This document shows positions 1 through 9,435 of a stretch of 36,261 bases of DNA, piece by piece. Every line of letters begins with the position of its first letter. The first letter of the stretch is position 1. A program made the position numbers and the translations under genes. The stretch spans positions 1 to 36,261 of IMG/VR virus record IMGVR_UViG_3300030333_005836; one strand, given 5' to 3'. The notes beneath the pieces were generated by a model. It saw nothing but the letters and a program-made list of their open reading frames with translations, searched no databases and was not told where the DNA came from. Source of the DNA: a virus.

Positions 1-52
1 GTATGAGAGCGGTGCAGGTAACTCACCATTTAGACTCGGTCTAGGAGTGTAA
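1..52 (+). CDS. Major tail protein, C-terminal end (partial, wraps from right end)
   Basis: The frame starting at base 2 encodes the last 16 residues (ending LGLGV) and the stop of the protein fully encoded at 34907-36214. It is split only because the circular genome was opened here. Three bases separate its stop from the ATG of the tail chaperone. Confidence 0.85.
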   Translation, partial: YESGAGNSPFRLGLGV

Positions 53-98
53 TCGATGGCGCTCTCATTCTTGACTAATGCAGATCACACCGTTGAGG
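1..98. repeat. Terminal redundancy, left copy
   Basis: Bases 1-98 are identical to 36163-36260. The copy holds the last 16 codons and stop of the major tail protein (TAA at 50-52) and the first codons of the tail chaperone. An exact repeat of this length at both ends, cutting through genes, is what a short-read assembler leaves when it closes a circle. It implies a circular or circularly permuted molecule of about 36,162 bp. A true short direct terminal repeat would more often sit at a packaging site near the terminase genes. Confidence 0.9.
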
Positions 99-568
99 TT
101 GTGGTCACGTGTGATCCAGAGGTTGATGCTGATGAGTCTCAACGCTCGGCATACATCCAAAGCGGTGATCTCTCAGAGCTCGGCTCAGTGAGTGAGCAGG
201 CCACGCGTTTCACGCTTAAAGCGCTGAGCCCAAGTGAGCGCGAAGATGCAGAGGTCAGAGCGGGAGCGCTTAGACGCTCGGAGCTCGGGCGGTTACTTTG
301 GAGCGAGGCCCCCATTGACAGCTCAGAGCGCGCTAGATGGCACCACGCTTTAACTGACGATGAGCGTGAGGCGATGAGCGGATATAATGCCTATATCAAC
401 CGCGTCTATGTCGAGATGTTAAGAGCATCACTTCAGCTCATCGATGGCGAGCAGGCTAACGTTGATCAGCTCGAGCTCATCAGGCCAGACTCTCACCGAA
501 CTAACACGATTTCTGAGCTCGTGCTTCACGTGCAGAGAATCAGCCTGCTAGGTGATCAGGGAAAATAG
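56..568 (+). CDS. Tail assembly chaperone (lambda gpG-like)
   Basis: 170 aa acidic, Glu/Ala/Ser-rich protein with no signal peptide or TM segment. Its identity rests on position and on a frameshift signal rather than on motifs. It lies between the major tail protein and the tape measure, and its last two sense codons sit in the heptamer GGGAAAA just before the TAG stop. In lambda and many siphophages this slot holds gpG, a cytoplasmic chaperone that binds the tape measure during tail assembly. The ATG follows the upstream stop by three bases, with GGAG in the preceding codons as RBS. The 0-frame product should predominate and the shifted product be minor. No individual residues are recognisable as family-specific. 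Confidence 0.8.
   Translation: MALSFLTNADHTVEVVVTCDPEVDADESQRSAYIQSGDLSELGSVSEQATRFTLKALSPSEREDAEVRAGALRRSELGRLLWSEAPIDSSERARWHHALTDDEREAMSGYNAYINRVYVEMLRASLQLIDGEQANVDQLELIRPDSHRTNTISELVLHVQRISLLGDQGK
559..565 (+). promoter_or_regulatory. Programmed -1 ribosomal frameshift site GGGAAAA
   Basis: The 0-frame codons are CAG GGA AAA TAG. The seven bases G GGA AAA fit the X XXY YYZ slippery rule; lambda G/GT uses GGGAAAG. After a -1 slip, reading continues ATA GGG CTT and stays open to 997-999. The TAG directly after the heptamer may slow the ribosome and favour slipping. The -1 frame first opens at 556, just after a TGA at 553-555, so the shift is only possible at this spot. Confidence 0.88.
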
Positions 569-999
569 GGCTTGCGGCTTCAGTGTGGTTAAGTCACGCG
601 AGAAGCCGCGCTTGGAGCTGCGACCAATGCCGAAAGAATCCAAAGCTTAGAGCTCAGCGTGGCTCATGTGGTGGCGCATTTCAAAAGGGCCTACCTCAAG
701 CTCAAGAGGATGAGCGCGGGTTATTCGTGCCAGGCTACCGCGTAGCACCTGACAGCGGTGAGGCGTTCAGTGAGTTAGAGATTAGGTCATGTCCTGTAGC
801 CACATCGAATCAGATGGCGTCTCTCATCACAGCGTATCGACGCCATAAAGCTGATCTATTCCCGATCAGCTCCACATATCCAAGGCCCACTTGTGCTATC
901 GTTGACGCGCTCGACGTTATACACCACCACTCAGAGCTAGCTCAACTCAGGGCTCAAGAGAGAGCTAGGAAAGAAGCAGGTCAGGCTTATGGCTACTAA
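565..999 (+). CDS. Frameshift extension of tail chaperone (gpT-like part of gpGT)
   Basis: This frame lacks a convincing start of its own: the first candidate is a GTG at 583 without a good SD, whereas it connects to the upstream gene through the GGGAAAA site. The fusion would be about 314 aa, 170 from the first frame plus 144 from this one. In lambda the T domain of gpGT contacts the tail tube protein while the G domain coats the tape measure. This T-like part carries a Cys pair (CDQC) near its beginning and a His/Glu/Arg-rich end. It overlaps the tape-measure ATG at 989 by 11 bases, suggesting coupled translation. I infer function from the arrangement; the domain itself has no motif I recognise. 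Confidence 0.8.
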   Translation: MGLAASVWLSHARSRAWSCDQCRKNPKLRAQRGSCGGAFQKGLPQAQEDERGLFVPGYRVAPDSGEAFSELEIRSCPVATSNQMASLITAYRRHKADLFPISSTYPRPTCAIVDALDVIHHHSELAQLRAQERARKEAGQAYGY

Positions 1000-3472
1000 T
1001 GAGATTGAGATTGAGGTCACGCTTGACTCTAAGAAAGCAGAGAAGGGCTTTGAGGGCCTAGAGAAAGAAGGCGAGGCCATTGGTAAGACGTTTACAGGCG
1101 TGGGGGAGGTGGTCAAGTCTGTAGGTGGGGAGATGGGCGAAAAGATGCTCCAAGTTGGGGAGACATTCGGCGGCGTCTCTGAGTCTGTGACAGGGCTTAG
1201 CTCTGCAATGGCCACCACAGGAGTATCATTCACTTCTTTAATTGGTCCTATAGGATTAGTCACAATAGCTCTCATAGAAGCGTATAAAGCTCTTAATGAG
1301 TTCTTTTCTGATGCCGAGCAGAGAGAGATCAAGCTCAACGCTTATGAGTCAGGGATATCTGACCTTAAGGGGACTATACAAGAGTTGACGGCGGCGGGCG
1401 TTGATCTAACTGACTCAGAGTCTAGCCGGTTGCTTCACATGTCGAGGCTAATTCATGAGCAGAATGCAGAAGCGGATTCGATACAGAACGGCACCAAATC
1501 AATTCAAGAGCAGATTACGGCTTCTGATTTATTATTAGCTAGCCTGCAAGATCGATTAGCTACTCAAGCTATGCTTGCAGAAGCGCCGACTGGACCACGC
1601 GCGCTCTATGGTCACGAAGAGGTGGAGCACCGCAAAGAAGCTCATAGACTGCTTATTGAAGAGAAAGAATTACAAAAAAGCCTTAAGTCCGCTTCGGGTG
1701 AGAGAGCTAAGCAGATCAAGGCTGAGCTTGATGTTTTAAGGAAGCGGCAAAGCGCAATCTATGAGGCGCTGTCCATTGAAACAGTTAGACATAACAGGGC
1801 CATCGCACAAGAGTGGGTGAGCTCACTAGAAGAACGAATTAATAGGGAAGCGGCCTCTAACGCTGCCCTACAAGAAAAGCGAGACGCTGAGCTTCGCAAA
1901 GCCAAAGCTATTTATGAAGAGGCCGCTAAACGAGAGAAAGAGCTTAATGATCTTAAGGAGAAGCTCGCCGAGAGGAGCACTGAGAACCGAGAAAAACGCG
2001 CCAAGGTAGAGGCCGCAATGTCTCATGAGGCTCAGCTTAAATCCTTGCAGGCTCAAGAGCAGACTCAAAAAACTAAGACTCAAATCGCTGTGTTAGAGGC
2101 TCGCCGCAGAGCGCGCGAGATTCAAGATATAGAGAACGTCAGTCAAGACGCTAAAGACGCTCTATTGGTCGCTGAAGATCGACTTCTCAAGCGCCGCCTT
2201 AAGCAGATAGCCGAGGAGGAGCGCAAAGCGCAAGAGCTCAAGTCTAGGCAGGCTGAGGCCTTGAGGAGAATGGCACACGCCAGACACTTGGCGGCTGAGC
2301 GTCAAAAACAGTTAGAGCTTGCGAGGGTGGGCAGGGCAGAGATCGAGAATCAAAGACTACTTGGCGTTGATCAATCCAAATTGTTAGAGCGGCAAATGGC
2401 TTTAGAGCTTGAGCTAGCAGGAGACAATGAGCGCGCCAAGTTAGCGATAAGGCTAGAGTTTGCAAACAAACAATTAGCCTTAGAGCAGGACAAACAACGC
2501 AAGCTAGAAGAGGAAGCGCGCAAAGAGGCCGAAAACGCCAAGCGTCTCGCAGACGAAGAGAGGCAGAGAGCCGAGCAACGGCAAGCTTTTATTATGGAAA
2601 GCATGGAGTTTGATCTAAGCATGCAAGCTGAGGGCATCGAGAAAGAGCTTGCTCTGCTTGAGCTCAGATACCAGAGAGAGATTGCATTAACAGACCGCTC
2701 AGAGGCTGAGATTACAGAGCTAACTAGACGCTATAACGTCGAGCGTACCAAGATTATTAACGAGAACGCTAGTCAGGGCTTTAATGCTCTCATGGGGTCT
2801 CTAAACAATATGAAAGAGGGGATACTTAGAAGCTCTGCTGAGATCTCTTTTGACCTGCTGACATCTGTTAAGGATGATCGAAAAGAGGCGCTCAAAGCTC
2901 TAGATGAGCAGTTTAAAAAGGAAGAGGAGCGCATAAAGCAGAGCTCGGAAGAGGCCGCTGTCATTAATCAACAGATGACAGAGCTCACAGCTAATCAAGC
3001 GCGAGAGCGTGAAAAGATTCGTCAGTCTGAGAAGGGAGCGCCGAGCAGGATGATTGGTGAGCTACTCACAGCGCTTGGGAAACAAGCGGCAGTTGAGGCC
3101 CTGATGTTTACCGCTAAGGGTATTGGGGCTTCTTTTGTCGATCCTGGCGCAGCAGGTGGATACTTTGCGGCGGCGGCCACTATGGGGATGGCGGCTGTGG
3201 TCGCCGGATATTCAGGCGCTCAGCTAAGTCAGAGAGGCGGCTCATCGTATAGCGGCGGCTCAATCTCTCCTGAGTCACCAACCGGCTCACCTCAATCGGC
3301 TCCTGCTCCTGAGAGAGAGCGCGCCGAATCAACCGCCATGGTCTTCAACATTAATTTTGGGAATAGTACGATTTACGACACGAAGCGCGCCGCTCAAGAC
3401 GCGATGGCTTCAGAGATCCTCAGAACACTCAACCGACAACGGCGTGGAGCTCCACGCTTCGCAATGGGGTGA
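989..3472 (+). CDS. Tail tape measure protein
   Basis: 827 aa, the second longest tail protein here. Residues ~190-650 are almost wholly charged Glu/Lys/Arg/Ala/Gln heptads typical of a long coiled coil. A hydrophobic stretch lies near residues 80-105 (SLIGPIGLVTIALIEAYKAL) and another near 700-745 (Gly/Ala/Met-rich, AAAATMGMAAVVAG). The tail end is Gly/Ser/Pro-rich. Tape measures set tail length and cross the host envelope during DNA entry; at roughly 1.5 angstrom per residue this one would suit a tail of about 120 nm (inference). It follows the chaperone frameshift pair with an 11 bp overlap, as expected for the family. No lytic transglycosylase or peptidase motif is visible. Confidence 0.9.
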   Translation: MATNEIEIEVTLDSKKAEKGFEGLEKEGEAIGKTFTGVGEVVKSVGGEMGEKMLQVGETFGGVSESVTGLSSAMATTGVSFTSLIGPIGLVTIALIEAYKALNEFFSDAEQREIKLNAYESGISDLKGTIQELTAAGVDLTDSESSRLLHMSRLIHEQNAEADSIQNGTKSIQEQITASDLLLASLQDRLATQAMLAEAPTGPRALYGHEEVEHRKEAHRLLIEEKELQKSLKSASGERAKQIKAELDVLRKRQSAIYEALSIETVRHNRAIAQEWVSSLEERINREAASNAALQEKRDAELRKAKAIYEEAAKREKELNDLKEKLAERSTENREKRAKVEAAMSHEAQLKSLQAQEQTQKTKTQIAVLEARRRAREIQDIENVSQDAKDALLVAEDRLLKRRLKQIAEEERKAQELKSRQAEALRRMAHARHLAAERQKQLELARVGRAEIENQRLLGVDQSKLLERQMALELELAGDNERAKLAIRLEFANKQLALEQDKQRKLEEEARKEAENAKRLADEERQRAEQRQAFIMESMEFDLSMQAEGIEKELALLELRYQREIALTDRSEAEITELTRRYNVERTKIINENASQGFNALMGSLNNMKEGILRSSAEISFDLLTSVKDDRKEALKALDEQFKKEEERIKQSSEEAAVINQQMTELTANQAREREKIRQSEKGAPSRMIGELLTALGKQAAVEALMFTAKGIGASFVDPGAAGGYFAAAATMGMAAVVAGYSGAQLSQRGGSSYSGGSISPESPTGSPQSAPAPERERAESTAMVFNINFGNSTIYDTKRAAQDAMASEILRTLNRQRRGAPRFAMG

Positions 3473-3475
3473 CCT

Positions 3476-4675
3476 ATGCCACTGAATAACCCTGCTCCTC
3501 AGTTTGGACTGCTCACCGCTCAGGATGTGCGCGACCTCAGCGCCACCAAGGTTTTCACGCGTGGATCAACGGCGGTTAACATGCCCACCTTCGCCACTGG
3601 TGAGGGTGTCTATGAAGACGCCGTATTCTTACTCAACGCTAGAGAGAGCGCCAACAATAACGCCGCAGGTGGTCAGCTTTTAGCGTCTAAAACCTTTGGT
3701 GGTTCTTGGGCTGTGACGATCAACGCTAATGATCGAGTCACGATCTCATCAGACGTTGAGTTTACAGTCACTAAGACAGGCACCGATGACCCTCTAGGCT
3801 TTGGCTCCTCAACAGTGTCAAGCGTGGCTAGTGGCTCTGACTATGTGGCCACAGCTGTCACCGATTGGACGCGTGGAGCGCTCGACCTGACCAACACCAC
3901 CTATGGTATTGAGCAAGTGGGAGGCTCTAACAGCTTCACGTTTCCAGATGTTAAACTAAAAATTCAGGACACGACTGTGTTTATCAGATCACGCGCCACC
4001 TCAGATGCTGACGATTTCAGCCTGAAATCGATTGAGCAGATCGACCAAGAAGCGATGAGCTCTGATAACATCGTCTGGAGCGTTACCGATGATGGGCGAG
4101 CGCTCTGCCACTATCTAACGAGCTTGGGTGACATCACGTGGAATGATGACACAATGAGAGCTCGGCTTGGATTCGAGGGAGATGAGACGCCAACCACGTC
4201 AGGAGGATTCTCAACGCTGACCTCGACCCACAAGATTGAGGGCGTGCTCATACCCTCCCGACCTTACCAGGCTCATCACCTCAGAGTTACAAACCAAAGC
4301 CAAGCTCGGCGGTTGATCGGTGGTGGTTACGTGAGCAACCACATAGGCAGCTATATAACGTCAGTGCTCAGGTTCGACCTCGACGCGCTCCTAGACGCTG
4401 AGAACGATTATAAACACTTCACTAATCGTTGGCTCCCCCTCGCCTCGATGGGTGAGCGGGTCAACTTTTATCAGGGGTGGGGAGACTCTCGGCGCTCTCT
4501 CCGAGCTGCTCAGACCTCTGCGAGTCAAGAGGCTTATGACCTGCTCTATACCTCAGAGGATGATGGTGAGTATGGCAGAGTGAGAGGCTCAATGATAACC
4601 TCTGAACTAGAGCTTACTTATCCTCAAGGCTTGCGGCGTCGAGTACCGGTCACAGTAGAGATTGAACATGTCTAA
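3476..4675 (+). CDS. Minor tail protein, probable distal-tail region
   Basis: 399 aa, starting three bases after the tape-measure stop. No signal peptide or TM. The sequence is rich in Thr/Ser/Asp and short beta-strand-like stretches, and its last ~40 residues (ITSELELTYPQGLRRR...) look like a beta-sandwich. The first gene after the tape measure in siphophages usually encodes the distal tail protein or an equivalent ring at the tip. I do not recognise the family by motif, so the role is from position only. It overlaps the next gene by eight bases. Confidence 0.55.
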   Translation: MPLNNPAPQFGLLTAQDVRDLSATKVFTRGSTAVNMPTFATGEGVYEDAVFLLNARESANNNAAGGQLLASKTFGGSWAVTINANDRVTISSDVEFTVTKTGTDDPLGFGSSTVSSVASGSDYVATAVTDWTRGALDLTNTTYGIEQVGGSNSFTFPDVKLKIQDTTVFIRSRATSDADDFSLKSIEQIDQEAMSSDNIVWSVTDDGRALCHYLTSLGDITWNDDTMRARLGFEGDETPTTSGGFSTLTSTHKIEGVLIPSRPYQAHHLRVTNQSQARRLIGGGYVSNHIGSYITSVLRFDLDALLDAENDYKHFTNRWLPLASMGERVNFYQGWGDSRRSLRAAQTSASQEAYDLLYTSEDDGEYGRVRGSMITSELELTYPQGLRRRVPVTVEIEHV

Positions 4676-5747
4676 CTCATTCACCTCACCGCCAGTATTG
4701 GTCGATTCGGCTCGAGTCACAGCAGGTCTCACGATTCGCTCAGAGGAGATCTCGCGACTTGGTGACATGGTCAACTACTCTTTCGCCCATGTTGGCTGTG
4801 GTAACGTGATCAGCCAAGCGTGGCATGATGATGTTTTCATCTTTGAAAACACGACGATGACTGATGTGTGTGAGTGGATTGTCCCAAGACCATCAGCAGA
4901 GCATGTTGAGCTCAAGGTGAGGCTCATGGCCTCATGTACGGTCTCAGGCGGTGGACTAGCAAAGATCACAGTAAGCTCACCAATTAGCGGTCACTCTGAC
5001 TCAACCACCATCACCATCACTGATACATCGAGATTTCAAAGCGTGTTTAATGTGATCACGGTGGCGATCAGCTCAGTAGAGCAAGAGCAATACGCAGAGG
5101 TCACACTCAGCCTTGACGCTCCCTCGGGCGGTCAGATCGAGGTTGCAGGAGTGCAGGCCAATTGGAGCCCACTAGCCTCACCGCTCGCAACGCGCGCTCT
5201 CGACCAATACAACAGCGAGTTTATCCCTATGGGGGCCAACCGCTTAGGTGCTGACCTGCCTCTCACTTCGCGCTTTGGCGTGGACATGCTCAATGACATA
5301 ACGATGATGAGGCCGCGTGGACGGGTGCTGTTTAGTTGGTCAGGTGTTGAAGAGTCTAAGCTTGACTCAAGCTCTAGAGCCGCTGCCAAAGGTCTTGGCG
5401 TGTTTGACACTCAACTGATGTACTCAGACGCGGTGAGTTTTGACGGCATGCCTGAGAACGACCTAGATGTTGATGTGTGGTTCTACGTCGAGAATTATGA
5501 CGCCGCCGACCCTCTTGTTGTAGATGTGTTTGGCTATAGGTTCACTATGGCTCAGGCGGGTTGGAATTCGTTTGGGGTGCCGGTACGTGTTCAGGAGCTC
5601 CCTAGGTCGGTTGAGTTTAGGCTGCCTATGTATCGGACTGGACTAGATGAGACAGACAACAATCAATCGAACCTGCTTACTAATGTCGACCGCAGGCAGA
5701 GCAACAATGACCCTTATATCTCAGGCCTCATGATCGTGGGTGTATGA
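4668..5747 (+). CDS. Minor tail / tail-tip protein, unrecognised
   Basis: 359 aa from the ATG at 4668, chosen over an in-frame TTG at 4662 because a GTAGAG-like SD lies upstream. The protein is Ser/Thr/Val-rich with alternating hydrophobic residues, suggesting beta structure, including a possible carbohydrate-binding-like jelly roll in the first 170 residues (TVSGGGLAKITVSS..., AEVTLSLDAPSGGQIEVAGV). It overlaps the genes on both sides by a few bases and belongs to the tail-tip operon. No catalytic motif is visible. Function is inferred from context. Confidence 0.5.
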   Translation: MSNSFTSPPVLVDSARVTAGLTIRSEEISRLGDMVNYSFAHVGCGNVISQAWHDDVFIFENTTMTDVCEWIVPRPSAEHVELKVRLMASCTVSGGGLAKITVSSPISGHSDSTTITITDTSRFQSVFNVITVAISSVEQEQYAEVTLSLDAPSGGQIEVAGVQANWSPLASPLATRALDQYNSEFIPMGANRLGADLPLTSRFGVDMLNDITMMRPRGRVLFSWSGVEESKLDSSSRAAAKGLGVFDTQLMYSDAVSFDGMPENDLDVDVWFYVENYDAADPLVVDVFGYRFTMAQAGWNSFGVPVRVQELPRSVEFRLPMYRTGLDETDNNQSNLLTNVDRRQSNNDPYISGLMIVGV

Positions 5748-6358
5748 TGCTGATACCTAGCGCTTATCAACAGCTACCCTCAACGCGTGGGTGTTTCAAT
5801 GGTCGCCTTCTGTTTGGCGGGACTGTCTCACAGATGGCCTCGGCTCTTGCACAGATGACGCGCGCGAAAGCGCTGTCTGAGGCTCATTATCATGTGGGCT
5901 CTCTAGTCCTAAACTCAACCGGAGGGCGTGAGCGTTTAGGGACGATTGAGAAAAGCGGTCAAGACACGCTCAATTTCTTGCATCAGCCCACGCCGATCAC
6001 TTCACATCTCGGCGTGATATTTCAGTACAGCTCTAATCAATTCAGAGCGGCCACCACAGCCGTCGTCGATGTCGAGCTAAGGAATACAGCGGCTAACTCA
6101 TACACCGGCTCAGTGATCGATGTGGGGATAAGGTTTTCAGAGATTGAGCTTGAGCCGAGCCCTAGAGATCTGAGGACAGCGACAACAGGGGCCGAGCTCA
6201 TCAGCGCCCCGACCAACTCACAGCCCGAGGCACCTAGACCGCTATTCATACCAAACGCTAACAGAGGTGACCTGCTCAACGTAGTGTTCACGGTCAATCA
6301 AGTGAAGTTACACGCGGTTCACATCTATGACCTGTTTGTTCCAGAGGAGACGCCATGA
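5744..6358 (+). CDS. Tail-tip protein, unrecognised
   Basis: 204 aa. The ATG at 5744 overlaps the previous stop in an ATGATG context. It is probably all-beta, with no TM segment and no recognisable motif. The ATG of the following 1026 aa hub-like protein overlaps its stop (ATGA), so the two are translationally coupled and probably meet in the same tip complex. Lambda places small tip proteins (L, K, I) in the equivalent position before the large host-specificity protein, but the cysteine protease motif of lambda K is not present here. Confidence 0.45.
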   Translation: MMLIPSAYQQLPSTRGCFNGRLLFGGTVSQMASALAQMTRAKALSEAHYHVGSLVLNSTGGRERLGTIEKSGQDTLNFLHQPTPITSHLGVIFQYSSNQFRAATTAVVDVELRNTAANSYTGSVIDVGIRFSEIELEPSPRDLRTATTGAELISAPTNSQPEAPRPLFIPNANRGDLLNVVFTVNQVKLHAVHIYDLFVPEETP

Positions 6359-9300
6359 GCATCACGAGTCAGCATGGTCGGCGTGTCTTCGCGCTTGAGG
6401 TTGGTGGGCTTGAGTATCGCTATCACTCATCAACACCACCGAGCTCATCTAACCTCTCATCAACTGTCGCTACATCGATTAACTATGTTGACCTTGAGGG
6501 GATTGTCAGCGTTGGTGATTTCAGCGCTCAGGTTGACCCATCAGGTGGAGTCGCTGATTATGACGCGGTGACCATCTCACTCTCTATCGACCGCAGACGA
6601 GGTGGAGCCGGTGACCCTGGTATAGTGTTTGGTCGATGTGGTGCGCGCTCAGCCTCAACGCGCTCTCAGATCTCGGCTAGCGTTGCGCGGTCTGATGTAC
6701 TCATCTCAACGGCCTCAGACCTCAGCGGCCTTACCTATCCACGACTGTTGCACATCGGATCTGAGACAGTACGTGCAGGCGCGGCGAGCTCCTCGCAGGT
6801 CTCAGCTCAACGTGGTGTAGGAAACACGCCAACTCAAACACATTCAATCGACCTAGAAGGCTCTGTCAGTCCTGAGCTCACTACAACGATCACTACATTT
6901 AGAGGTCGACGCGCTAAGCTCTACATGGCTCATCGATATCCATCGGGGGCGGTAAGTGACTATGTTGAGGTTATCAATGGTTTCATCACTGAGTCACCGT
7001 ATATAGAAGAGGGTGACACTGTCTCTCTGTCGCTCCTGCCTCTGAGCGCGTTACTCGACACATCCATAGCAGACAAGGGCATTGGTCAGACCAACCTGCT
7101 TCAGGGCTATCATTACTATGATGGTGTCAATGGTTCGGCGATTGAATACGCGATGAGCCTCGACATGCAACCGGCTCTAGACACCCTCAACTCAATTCGA
7201 GTTCAAGTGGTGACGAGCTCGACGGTAACAGCTAACACCTTCAAGATTAGCACAGCTCAGCTCTCACAGTTCACCGAGGTGCTCAGTGACTTTGATCCAT
7301 CTCTCCCTACAGGGCCAGAGGGAGACGATTATCCAGATTCTCACCCTCGATACCCTGCCTTGAGACGCGGTGGGCTGTTCTCTGTCAGATATGGTCAACC
7401 TGAGGTTTACGCCACGGCGCTGACTTATGACTCAACGATCCCCGGCTATCTCGTTCACGCTGATTCGACGGTGACTGACGCGCTCACCGCAGGGGAGATC
7501 ACCACAGCTCAATATTTGTTTATCGAGCGCGAGAAGATCGAAGCTAAGCGCCATAACCTAGGAAACGCAGAGGTCAAGGAGTGGCCTAGCGTGATCAATG
7601 ATACGCTGACATCAAGTGGCCCGAGCGCTGTTACTGGCTTGAGTGGCGCGGTTGCTCGATGGCGCTTAACCCCTAACAACCAAATCAAAGGTGAGAAGCT
7701 AAGCTCATCGCCGTTTCCCGTTAATGTTGTGTTTTGGGTGTATGTCGCTGATTTGCGCAATTACTATCAAACAGAATTTGACGCGCCCTATGTCCCGTAT
7801 GTTTGGACAAATCGCGGGACTCAATACCCCATCGATGATGTAGGGCGGCTATTCTATCCCATCTATACTGAGAGGCCAATACAGCGTCTCGGCGTGGATG
7901 AAGGCGGCATAACAACGCTCAGAGTGAGCGGCTCTGATCTCGTTGGCTCGTTAGACGTGCAACCTTTGCCCGAGGCTTATTATCAGCATTTCGAGAGCAC
8001 GATACTTGTCGAGAACTCTCTAGGTCTGCCGAGCTCGGCGGGTGCTAATGTCTATGATATCGTTGTACGCTACATAGATTTAGAGGCTGATGAAGAGCGT
8101 GAGCAGATCTTCAAAGTCACCCACGAAACAACCGCTTCATTTGGTGGCTCTGATGTCGGTGTCCTGCTTCACATCGCAAGCGACAATGAGCACACCCTTA
8201 ACTCATCATTCGGTGACTGGCCTGACAAAGATAGAGCGCTCATCTTCAGAGGTGGACAGCTAACGAGAGAGCGACCAGGTGAGGCGCTTCTCAGGCTGTT
8301 AGAGTCAGGTGGTGGTGGTGGCGTCAATGGCACTTATGACACCTTGGGAGTTGGTCTAAATCTCGACTCTAGTCTCATCGATGAAGATTCATTCTTGGCT
8401 GCTGACGCGGCGGCGAGTTTACCGTTTACCGGAAACTTTATCGGCGATGGTCAAGACCTGCGCTCAGTCTTCGATGGTGTGCTCAAGATGCTCGGCGCTG
8501 TGCTCGTCATGAAGCGTAGTGAGACCACCGGCAAAAGCCTGCTCACGCTTACCCCCATAGGGTATGAGAAGACCTCTGTAGTAGCGGCTACCGTTGAGGC
8601 GTCTGAGTGGATCGCTGAGCCGCCCCCGTTTTGGGGGATCTATGAGGATATAGTCACTCAAATTAAGTTTAGCTATGACTACTCAGCCGATGAAGACAAG
8701 CTCACCTCAGAGGTCTTGTTTAACAATCAAGAGGCCATCACCCGCTATGGTGGAGAGCGCGCTAAGATAGACCTGCAGCTCCCTGGCGTTTCGTCTCGCC
8801 AATTTGGTCGCGGTGCAGGTGACACTTTCTCTTTTTTCCTACCCACAAGCTCACGTATCTTCAATCTGCTGAGCAACCCATTAAGAGAGTGGGTGGGTGA
8901 GATCGGTACAGGTCAGAGCTCTTATCTAGATGTTGGTAGCTACATCAAGGTTAGCTCACCTCACCTCAGAGGCTACTCAGATGATTATGGCGTCACTGAT
9001 GGAATAGGGATGATTCGAGGGATCAGGCAGAGCCTAGAGGGTGAGGGTTGTGAGCTCTCCATCATCACTGTGGGGATAGCTCCAGTGAACTGGAACAGCG
9101 CCATGAAGATCGCCTCAGTGACCAACACCACCACTATCGAGGTTCACGCTAATCAGTTCAGTAGCTCAGGCGCAGACGTAAACTTCTTTAAAGCCGGTGA
9201 CGTTGTGCAGCACGTCCCGCGAGGCAACCAAGACGCCGCAGGTGGTCAACTGACAATCCAGAGTATCACCTCAAACACAGTCAAATTCACCACAGCCCAC

Positions 9301-9435
9301 AGCATAAGCACAACCGGTGGGACCATTGAACCCGCGACATATAGCGCCGCTTCTACGACTCATCAAGAAGACGCGTATCTTTCAAATAACTCTGATATAA
9401 TCAATGTATCAGTAGACGCTCAGGAGTTTAACTAA
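6355..9435 (+). CDS. Large tail-tip / central tail protein (hub-like)
   Basis: 1026 aa, the longest protein in the window. It follows the smaller tip genes and precedes the endolysin, the position of the central tail (J/Tal-like) protein that closes the tube and carries receptor-binding parts. Much of the sequence is Ser/Thr/Gly/Asp-rich and strand-forming. A Gly run (GGGGG) lies near residue 655. Residues ~860-920 (SYLDVGSYIKVSSPHLRGYSDD...) resemble the end of a phage hub or baseplate module. The last ~100 residues (IEVHANQFSSSGADVNFFKAGDVVQHV...) look like a separate small beta domain. Codon use matches its neighbours. The role is inferred from size and position. Confidence 0.6.
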   Translation: MSITSQHGRRVFALEVGGLEYRYHSSTPPSSSNLSSTVATSINYVDLEGIVSVGDFSAQVDPSGGVADYDAVTISLSIDRRRGGAGDPGIVFGRCGARSASTRSQISASVARSDVLISTASDLSGLTYPRLLHIGSETVRAGAASSSQVSAQRGVGNTPTQTHSIDLEGSVSPELTTTITTFRGRRAKLYMAHRYPSGAVSDYVEVINGFITESPYIEEGDTVSLSLLPLSALLDTSIADKGIGQTNLLQGYHYYDGVNGSAIEYAMSLDMQPALDTLNSIRVQVVTSSTVTANTFKISTAQLSQFTEVLSDFDPSLPTGPEGDDYPDSHPRYPALRRGGLFSVRYGQPEVYATALTYDSTIPGYLVHADSTVTDALTAGEITTAQYLFIEREKIEAKRHNLGNAEVKEWPSVINDTLTSSGPSAVTGLSGAVARWRLTPNNQIKGEKLSSSPFPVNVVFWVYVADLRNYYQTEFDAPYVPYVWTNRGTQYPIDDVGRLFYPIYTERPIQRLGVDEGGITTLRVSGSDLVGSLDVQPLPEAYYQHFESTILVENSLGLPSSAGANVYDIVVRYIDLEADEEREQIFKVTHETTASFGGSDVGVLLHIASDNEHTLNSSFGDWPDKDRALIFRGGQLTRERPGEALLRLLESGGGGGVNGTYDTLGVGLNLDSSLIDEDSFLAADAAASLPFTGNFIGDGQDLRSVFDGVLKMLGAVLVMKRSETTGKSLLTLTPIGYEKTSVVAATVEASEWIAEPPPFWGIYEDIVTQIKFSYDYSADEDKLTSEVLFNNQEAITRYGGERAKIDLQLPGVSSRQFGRGAGDTFSFFLPTSSRIFNLLSNPLREWVGEIGTGQSSYLDVGSYIKVSSPHLRGYSDDYGVTDGIGMIRGIRQSLEGEGCELSIITVGIAPVNWNSAMKIASVTNTTTIEVHANQFSSSGADVNFFKAGDVVQHVPRGNQDAAGGQLTIQSITSNTVKFTTAHSISTTGGTIEPATYSAASTTHQEDAYLSNNSDIINVSVDAQEFN

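Noticed and set aside
1-98. Identical ends as a biological direct terminal repeat
   Set aside because: 98 bp that cuts through genes and resembles an assembler overlap is better read as a circular contig. The packaging type cannot be told from it.
583-999. Independent gene starting at GTG 583
   Set aside because: No SD fits, whereas the GGGAAAA slippery site connects the frame to the upstream gene.
6374-6820. Short + strand ORFs in another frame of the tail-tip protein gene
   Set aside because: Low-complexity Arg/Ser/Leu translations, lying inside a long gene with matching codon use; no RBS.
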